This document shows, one piece after another, positions 58,870 to 64,000 of a stretch of 64,000 nt of DNA. The notes under the pieces were generated by a model, which was not told the DNA's origin, did not search any database, and was given only the letters and a program-made list of their open reading frames with translations. Source of the stretch: Candidatus Bathyarchaeota archaeon (GTDB lineage Archaea > Thermoproteota > Bathyarchaeia > TCS64); the NCBI GenBank assembly GCA_026014875.1, contig JAOZHO010000015.1:62001-126000 (forward strand), given 5' to 3'. Numbering within the stretch: position 1 is the first letter of the stretch; each line of letters begins with the position of its first letter. The position numbers and the translations under genes were made by a program.

Positions 58870-59304
58870 TTAGTCGTAGTCTTGTAAGCGAACATTATAC
58901 CACTGTAACTGTTCACCTTGTCTCAATCCTTTTAAAGGAACTTGAACCCGGATACCATCGCTTCGTATTAAAGGAATGAGATTCTCTCGGTACTCCAACC
59001 CTGCATGAAAAAAAATCTCACTAATTTCCTTAAAATCTAACTTGTCTTTAAGCTGCTTGTACACTCTTTCTGCCCACTGCTTCTTCTCTTTTCTCCTCAT
59101 GGTCTTGAGAGTCTGCTCATAGGGTTCAATAACTTCATGGGGTAAGAGCAGACCGTGTTTAGCACTAATGATGGCTACCTTGTCGTATTGTTCAATGGCA
59201 AAGTCATAGGCTTTTGAGAAGAGCGCTGATGGCTGATACATCTCCTCCGCTCTGCAGGGGTAGTTTTGCTTCGACTTTGAACAGCTTATTAATCCCAGTT
59301 TCAT
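58870..59304 (-). CDS. DUF6884-family protein
   Basis: About 144 residues from ATG 59304, beginning MKLGLISCSKSKQNYPCRAE then MYQPSALFSKAYDFA. The KHGLLLPHEVIEPYEQTL motif is characteristic. Members occur in phage/defence contexts; catalytic role uncertain. Divergent from the glycosylase gene at 59346. Confidence 0.75.
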   Translation of the reverse strand: MKLGLISCSKSKQNYPCRAEEMYQPSALFSKAYDFAIEQYDKVAIISAKHGLLLPHEVIEPYEQTLKTMRRKEKKQWAERVYKQLKDKLDFKEISEIFFHAGLEYRENLIPLIRSDGIRVQVPLKGLRQGEQLQWYNVRLQDYD

Positions 59305-59345
59305 ATCCTGCCTCAATTTTCATATACGGCTAAATCATATTTAGA

Positions 59346-60332
59346 ATGAGTGTCTTGAAGGCTATCTGCTCCCGCTGCGAGATTGAATACACAGTTGATG
59401 AATATCAAAAAGACCGATTCTGCAAAAATTGCGGGGCACATCTCAAGCTAGTGACGTCACCGATTGTAAGAAAAGCAGACTTTGAAGGAGAAAATGACGA
59501 CCGTTTCATGTACGATACTATCTTGGCCACATCCATCGGCAGGGTACTTCATGATCAATTCCAGAACAAAACAGGTTACTTTGAAGGACATGTGATGCCC
59601 GAATACATACCCCCCTCAATCGATGAAGGAAGCAGAGAGTTGGCCCTATACTACACATTTGTAATTGCTGTTGATTATCAGACAGATGCTCATAAGCTAT
59701 GGAGAAACGCGAGGCGTCTTTACAGTCAGAGTCCTGAGTATTTTGAACCAGAGAACATCATTAATGTCTCCGATGATGAGTTGAAAGCCTTTGTAAGGAG
59801 CCTCGGAGCCCGGTTCCCCAATAATGGAGCAAAGGCCTGGAAGGATATTTCAAGGATTTTAATCAGGCAATATGATGGGGACCCACGTAACATTACACGG
59901 GAGCCGCTGACCTCGAGAGAGGTGTGGAGGAGGCTGGATAAGTTTCCTTACATCAGGGGAAAGAAGATAGGAACGCTATATCTCAGGGTCATGGGGGATC
60001 TTGGTCTTTTCAAGATCTCGGACCTAGATCAGCTTGACGTGGCGGTTGATGTCCAGGTGTCCCGCTTCACGTTCTATACGGGAGTTCTCACTCCATTAGA
60101 GGCGATGACGGGGTGTGTGCATAATCCTCCGATTAAACCTGCGATTGAACGGGTGTGGAGGCAAGCTGCGAAAAGTGTTGGGTGTGCTCCTTGGCAGTTG
60201 GATATGCCGATGTGGGTCATTGCATCTAAACAGTGTACGGGAAAGTGGTGCGATCCATGTCCTGTAAATGAACTCTGTAAACAGAATTTTGATGCTAGCA
60301 TTCAAGGAAATAACCTATCGTATAGACCTTGA
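59346..60332 (+). CDS. HhH-GPD glycosylase-like protein with 4Fe-4S cluster and N-terminal zinc ribbon
   Basis: 328 residues: N-terminal zinc ribbon CSRCEIEY and CKNCGAHL; core with FPYIRGKKIGTLYLRVMGDL (HhH) and LDVAVDVQVSRFTF (catalytic Asp position of HhH-GPD); C-terminal cluster ligands CTGKWCDPCPVNELC (C-x4-C-x2-C-x5-C). Similar in plan to endonuclease III or an excision glycosylase for a modified base. Followed by an exonuclease, which fits a repair or base-editing pathway. Confidence 0.65.
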   Translation: MSVLKAICSRCEIEYTVDEYQKDRFCKNCGAHLKLVTSPIVRKADFEGENDDRFMYDTILATSIGRVLHDQFQNKTGYFEGHVMPEYIPPSIDEGSRELALYYTFVIAVDYQTDAHKLWRNARRLYSQSPEYFEPENIINVSDDELKAFVRSLGARFPNNGAKAWKDISRILIRQYDGDPRNITREPLTSREVWRRLDKFPYIRGKKIGTLYLRVMGDLGLFKISDLDQLDVAVDVQVSRFTFYTGVLTPLEAMTGCVHNPPIKPAIERVWRQAAKSVGCAPWQLDMPMWVIASKQCTGKWCDPCPVNELCKQNFDASIQGNNLSYRP

Positions 60333-60392
60333 AAGGAGAGATCTGAGTTTTTCGGAAGGCATTTACTTCTCACTTGATTTTTCATTAATAGG

Positions 60393-60953
60393 ATGGTCCA
60401 GATCTTCTTTGATATTGAGACGTACAGTCCCCATGTTTCTGGGCCGAGGCTGTGTGATAAAGTCATCAGCATAGCGTATAAGATTGGGGACTCCGATGTC
60501 GTGGTGTTGAAGGAGTGGGAGCTGGGTGAGAAGGCGGTCCTCACTCGGTTTCTTGATGTGATTCAGAGTCAGGATAGGCCTAATATCATCGGTCATAATA
60601 TTCTCAGGTTTGATATTCCGGTTATTGTATGTCGCTCATTGGAAAATGGTCTTGGACGGCTTGGGGAGATATACTCTGTTTTCAGGGAACCGTATGGGAT
60701 TGATACATTACAATGCTTGCTGCCTTCGAATCGAATGTATTTCAGAGGATTAGGCCTCGCTGCATGTGCTGAAAGGCTCGGCATATCCTTGGCGAGCGAG
60801 AATAGTTCATCGATCCAGGAGCTGTATGAAAGAGGGGAATATGAGAAAATCGTCCATCATAATGTTGAGGATGCCCTGGTTACCGAGAGGTTATACTATC
60901 ATCTCATGAATTGTGATTTCGATCCGTTCAACGTTGGGAGAGAGATTAGATAA
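60393..60953 (+). CDS. DEDD-type 3'-5' exonuclease (DnaQ-like / pol B N-terminal-type)
   Basis: 186 residues. Exo I IFFDIETYSP (Asp-Glu), Exo II IIGHNILRFDIPVIV and Exo III HHNVEDALVTERLYYHL (D-E-D-D set). Stand-alone exonuclease fold as found in DNA polymerase proofreading domains. Start ATG 60393; its stop overlaps the start of the tiny downstream gene (TAATG). Confidence 0.8.
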   Translation: MVQIFFDIETYSPHVSGPRLCDKVISIAYKIGDSDVVVLKEWELGEKAVLTRFLDVIQSQDRPNIIGHNILRFDIPVIVCRSLENGLGRLGEIYSVFREPYGIDTLQCLLPSNRMYFRGLGLAACAERLGISLASENSSSIQELYERGEYEKIVHHNVEDALVTERLYYHLMNCDFDPFNVGREIR

Positions 60954-61096
60954 TGGTAGCCTGGATTCTCCTATTGGTCGTTCTGGTTGTCTTCGTTGTT
61001 CTCATGAACGGGAATAACATCGAGGATGAGGATGATCTTGAGCTTCTCGAGGAGGAGGTTTTACTCCTCTACGATGAAGAAGAAGATTTACCCTGA
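60953..61096 (+). CDS. Tiny single-pass membrane protein with acidic tail
   Basis: 47 residues: MVAWILLLVVLVVFVVLMNG as membrane helix, then NIEDEDDLELLEEEVLLLYD and EEEDLP. Overlaps the exonuclease stop by one base, so it is translationally coupled. Role unknown; may anchor the exonuclease or sense membrane damage. Confidence 0.55.
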   Translation: MVAWILLLVVLVVFVVLMNGNNIEDEDDLELLEEEVLLLYDEEEDLP

Positions 61097-61163
61097 GATT
61101 GACCATTATTCGGAAAACCTCGGAATTCTGGCTTTTCACCCATAGAAAGACATTTTTAAAGGA

Positions 61164-63662
61164 TTAGATTTTTAATGGTTCTAATAATTCGAGCAGTTCT
61201 TCTCTGGTCCATCCTGCGAAACCACCGGTGGCGCTAAGCACCGAATCAGCAATTCCCCGCTTTTTTTCCAATATCTTTTCTATTCGTTCCTCAAGAGTTC
61301 CTTCAGTTAATACATGGTGAACAAACACTGTCTTCTTCTGACCAATACGATGAACTCGGTCCGTGGCCTGATCCTCAACCGCTGGATTCCACCAACGATC
61401 AACATGTAAAACATGATTAGCACCGGTCAATGTTATCCCCTGACCAGCAGCAAGCAAACTACACAGAGCAACATTAATCTCCTGTTCATTGAAACGGTCA
61501 ATCAACTCCTGTCTATTGCGAGTCGAACCATCAATACGGATATAACTAAGGCCAGCTTCCACAACAAATCGTTCGAACAAATCAAGAGTTCCTAGGAAGT
61601 GACTGAAAAGCACTACCTGATCCTCACTATCAACAATTTCTTGTATCTTCTCACAAAAAATATCGAATTTCTCTGATCTACCGTGAATAGGCGTCTTATT
61701 CCCAGTTATTAGAGCGGGGTGATCACAAACCTGTTTTAATTTTGTTATTATCGCTAAAATGTTTATTCGACTAACATTCACGCCTTTCTGAAGAGATACG
61801 CGAATTGGATTTACGTTTAAATCTTGTATTTGCCCATATAGAGCCCTCTGCTCCGTGGTCAAACTACAGGTACCATTCATGGGAATCTTATCTGGAAGGT
61901 CTTTAGCAACGTCTTTCTTTAATCGACGTAGAACAAAGGGGTTAATCCGTTTAGCCAGATACTTTGCTTTTTCTTGGTCCCCGTCAATGATTGGTTTCTC
62001 GATTTTTGAGACGAAGCCACCATAAGAGCCAAGATGCCCCTTCATCAGGAAATCAAAGAGAGACCACAACTCTGCAGGCCGATTCTCTATGGGGGTACCA
62101 CTTAACACGAATCTGTGAGCGGCATTCAAACTCTTAATAGCCTTGCTTCGCTTTGCCTGAGGGTTCTTAATTCGAGTCCCTTCATCAAGAATCAGGTAAT
62201 AGAAAGGAACCTTCTGCAATATCTCCACATCATTAGTCGCAGTTGCGTACGTCGTAATGAATATTCGAGGATTTTTACTGAAGAATAGTTTACTGTTTCG
62301 CATTGGTCCATGATAAATTTTAATACGAGCGTCAACCCACGCTTTTCTAATTTCTCGCTCCCAGAAACGTAACACTGAACGAGGACAAATAATCAGACTA
62401 TGGTGATCGGGGTTTTCTTCATAATAGTTTAACCGCATGTTAATTATAGATTGAATAGTTTTCCCGAGCCCCATATCATCAGCAAGAATACCATGGAGAT
62501 AATGGTCAGAAAGCCAGTTCAACCATTGAATACCTGCTCTCTGATAACCTCTCAAATCGATGCCATTACTTACCAGAGTTTTTTCAAGATCATCGGGAAG
62601 TCTATAATCGAAATCAAACTCAAAACCAGTTAATTCATCCTCAAATCGTTGATACTCTTCTGAAACGCTCTTTAGACCACCAATATGAGCAATGAGCTCC
62701 TCTAACGACTGGAACTTTGTAATATCTGTCCGTAACCCATCTTTGTCGAATTGCACACCAAGTTCATTCAATTGTTCCTGTAGTTCCTTGATCTGGTTTT
62801 CATCGTACTTCGCCCACGTTTTATCACCAATTTTGACATATCCGTTCTTACCATTCTGAAACAAGTCAAGAGGAAGAATATGTTCTCCAATTTGATAATT
62901 CACAACAAAGTCAAGCCAACCCTTGTCTCCCATGTTAAGGGAGAATAAAGGAACCATTTCCTCGTCTAAAACTTCAAAGGTCTCAATTCCTCCGAGGAGT
63001 ACTGCGTTGAAATTCAGTTTTAGGAACGCCAGGTCTCGTTTTAAAAACTCTGGAATGTCTATATCGGGTATGTAGAATTGTTCAGAGTCTATATACTTTC
63101 GAATTTGATCGTTTTCCTCGACTGGAGTCAGGTAAAACTCGTTCTCAATTCGTGAATACTCTGGGTCAGGTGTACTTTGGAGGTCGCCTTTTAGTATTAA
63201 TTCGTCTTTTCCTTTTCGTTGATATCCAATTTCGCCTTCAATTCCTTCGTTTTGAGTATACGATAATTTTGCGACTCTAGGCAATGGCTTTTCATGAATA
63301 ATGATTTCATTGGATGCTTCTGTTTCTTCGATTTTTTCTTTCTCTCTTAGATAATTGAGAACGGACGGATATACCTGGGAAGTGATTACTCCTTCCTCAG
63401 TGATTTTAGCGTTAAGTGCTCTTAATGCGAGTAGAGTATCAAAGTCGTCTCGGGATAATACGTGTTTGATCTTGTCTGTTTCCCAGATGAATCCATGTCT
63501 CCATAAAGCATTCACGTCTCGGACAGGCGTTCGGCTATCTTCTTCGAACCTGTATACTCTGATTTCGTTTAACCCTTCCTGGTAATCTACTTCAAATTCT
63601 AATGATATTGGGATTATCTGGACGCCTTGGAACCATGAGATGACTCGTGAAATGAGGCTCAT
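61164..63662 (-). CDS. SNF2-family helicase/translocase
   Basis: 832 residues from ATG 63662, overlapping the stop of the partner gene (ATGA). Helicase motifs: I LADDMGLGKTIQS, II LILDEGTRIKNPQAKRSKAI, III-IV FVLSGTPIENRPAELWSLFD, V-VI LLAAGQGITLTGANHV and QATDRVHRIGQKKT. The first ~350 residues are an unusual N-terminal region without known domains. SNF2 enzymes remodel or restrict DNA; in defence islands they often pair with a nuclease or unknown partner. Confidence 0.9.
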   Translation of the reverse strand: MSLISRVISWFQGVQIIPISLEFEVDYQEGLNEIRVYRFEEDSRTPVRDVNALWRHGFIWETDKIKHVLSRDDFDTLLALRALNAKITEEGVITSQVYPSVLNYLREKEKIEETEASNEIIIHEKPLPRVAKLSYTQNEGIEGEIGYQRKGKDELILKGDLQSTPDPEYSRIENEFYLTPVEENDQIRKYIDSEQFYIPDIDIPEFLKRDLAFLKLNFNAVLLGGIETFEVLDEEMVPLFSLNMGDKGWLDFVVNYQIGEHILPLDLFQNGKNGYVKIGDKTWAKYDENQIKELQEQLNELGVQFDKDGLRTDITKFQSLEELIAHIGGLKSVSEEYQRFEDELTGFEFDFDYRLPDDLEKTLVSNGIDLRGYQRAGIQWLNWLSDHYLHGILADDMGLGKTIQSIINMRLNYYEENPDHHSLIICPRSVLRFWEREIRKAWVDARIKIYHGPMRNSKLFFSKNPRIFITTYATATNDVEILQKVPFYYLILDEGTRIKNPQAKRSKAIKSLNAAHRFVLSGTPIENRPAELWSLFDFLMKGHLGSYGGFVSKIEKPIIDGDQEKAKYLAKRINPFVLRRLKKDVAKDLPDKIPMNGTCSLTTEQRALYGQIQDLNVNPIRVSLQKGVNVSRINILAIITKLKQVCDHPALITGNKTPIHGRSEKFDIFCEKIQEIVDSEDQVVLFSHFLGTLDLFERFVVEAGLSYIRIDGSTRNRQELIDRFNEQEINVALCSLLAAGQGITLTGANHVLHVDRWWNPAVEDQATDRVHRIGQKKTVFVHHVLTEGTLEERIEKILEKKRGIADSVLSATGGFAGWTREELLELLEPLKI

Positions 63663-64000
63663 GGGTAGTTCTCCGATAATGTTTTGAACCATAGAGGCAT
63701 TGTTCGCCACTCTGGGAAACTACCCAGAAGGTATTCTGTTACAATTTGTGAGGCCTCTTGATCGCCGTTATATGAGGTGACGAAGGTGGAAGGTTTTACT
63801 ATGTTTAATTTGTCAAGTTCGAGTTCCACTGTTTTCTGTAATCTGTTTTTTGGGTTGTATTCATTCGTTATACTGTTGATTTTTCGATTTGCGTCTCGGA
63901 TCTTTTTTGAATATTCGTTTCGGATGGATTGTTTACCTTGAAATTCGCCTCTTAATCGCTGGGGTAGTTTTCTTCGAGTGCGAGAAATCCACTGCTGAAT
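63659..64000 (-). CDS. Unidentified partner of SNF2 helicase (C-terminal part, cut by window edge)
   Basis: The frame is open from the window edge to TGA at 63659-63661, giving 113 visible residues. They are basic and helical (IRNEYSKKIRDANRKINSIT) and end VTEYLLGSFPEW, then WFKTLSENYP. ATGA overlap with the SNF2 gene shows strict coupling. No domain recognised from this part; the rest lies outside the window. Confidence 0.6.
   Translation of the reverse strand: MQQWISRTRRKLPQRLRGEFQGKQSIRNEYSKKIRDANRKINSITNEYNPKNRLQKTVELELDKLNIVKPSTFVTSYNGDQEASQIVTEYLLGSFPEWRTMPLWFKTLSENYP

Noticed and set aside
38782-64000. CRISPR array
   Set aside because: No regularly spaced direct repeats with unique spacers; the repeats are irregularly dispersed and differ.
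1-64000. Intact tRNA or rRNA genes
   Set aside because: No complete cloverleaf with paired stems was found; the only tRNA-like pieces are broken (38.9-55.9 kb). No rRNA-like block seen.

Overview
This is a window of an uncultured-type archaeal chromosome. The archaeal calls are firm: RadA recombinase, two group II chaperonin (thermosome) subunits, aIF1 with a zinc-binding N-terminus, a PAC2-family protein, type IV pilins with class III signal peptides, an Lhr-type helicase, an AMMECR1 protein and a tungsten-type aldehyde:ferredoxin oxidoreductase. TATA-like boxes often lie about 25-35 bp upstream of starts. The GC-rich, AGG/GAG-rich coding style and the gene mix would fit a Bathyarchaeia-like or Asgard-adjacent lineage, but the sequence alone does not settle this.

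Region 1 (1-38 kb) is mostly GC-rich core chromosome. It holds argG (cut by the window edge), an ACT protein, aIF1, radA, and a pilus locus at about 3.9-11.5 kb (secreted Ig-like protein, three pilin-like proteins, secretion ATPase, membrane platform). Next come a PAC2 protein, a possible structured RNA, a RusA-like resolvase, CBS, Mut7-C, AMMECR1 and glycosyltransferase genes, and a divergent pair sharing a repeated operator beside an HTH-PAS-GAF regulator. Lhr, an aminotransferase, two adjacent thermosome genes, an AOR plus two MoaD-like genes, and assorted metabolic enzymes follow.

Region 2 (38.8-51 kb) is accessory and patchy. Small modules (AbrB/PIN, RelE-type and AbiE-like toxin-antitoxin pairs, cupin, NapH-like ferredoxin protein, LarA-like racemase with an in-frame TGA, ArsR/permease/thioredoxin cassette, FmdE-like protein, a guaA remnant) are separated by spacers. 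Many spacers carry decayed tRNA-like sequences on the minus strand. Three resemble initiator tRNA-Met; others keep only the T-arm and 3' acceptor half or a related short repeat.

Region 3 (51-64 kb) is clearly AT-richer with a different codon style and looks acquired. It is dominated by predicted DNA-acting enzymes: a PIN-like fusion, a glycosylase-fold protein, a fusion of a possible modified-base reader with a nuclease, a three-nuclease operon with one active-looking and one degenerate Holliday-resolvase-like paralogue, an Fe-S HhH glycosylase, a DEDD exonuclease with a tiny membrane protein, and a SNF2 helicase coupled to an unidentified partner cut by the window edge. It is best read as a defence/DNA-processing island. 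The tRNA-like repeats continue between its modules, which suggests the repeats and the gene cassettes are connected.
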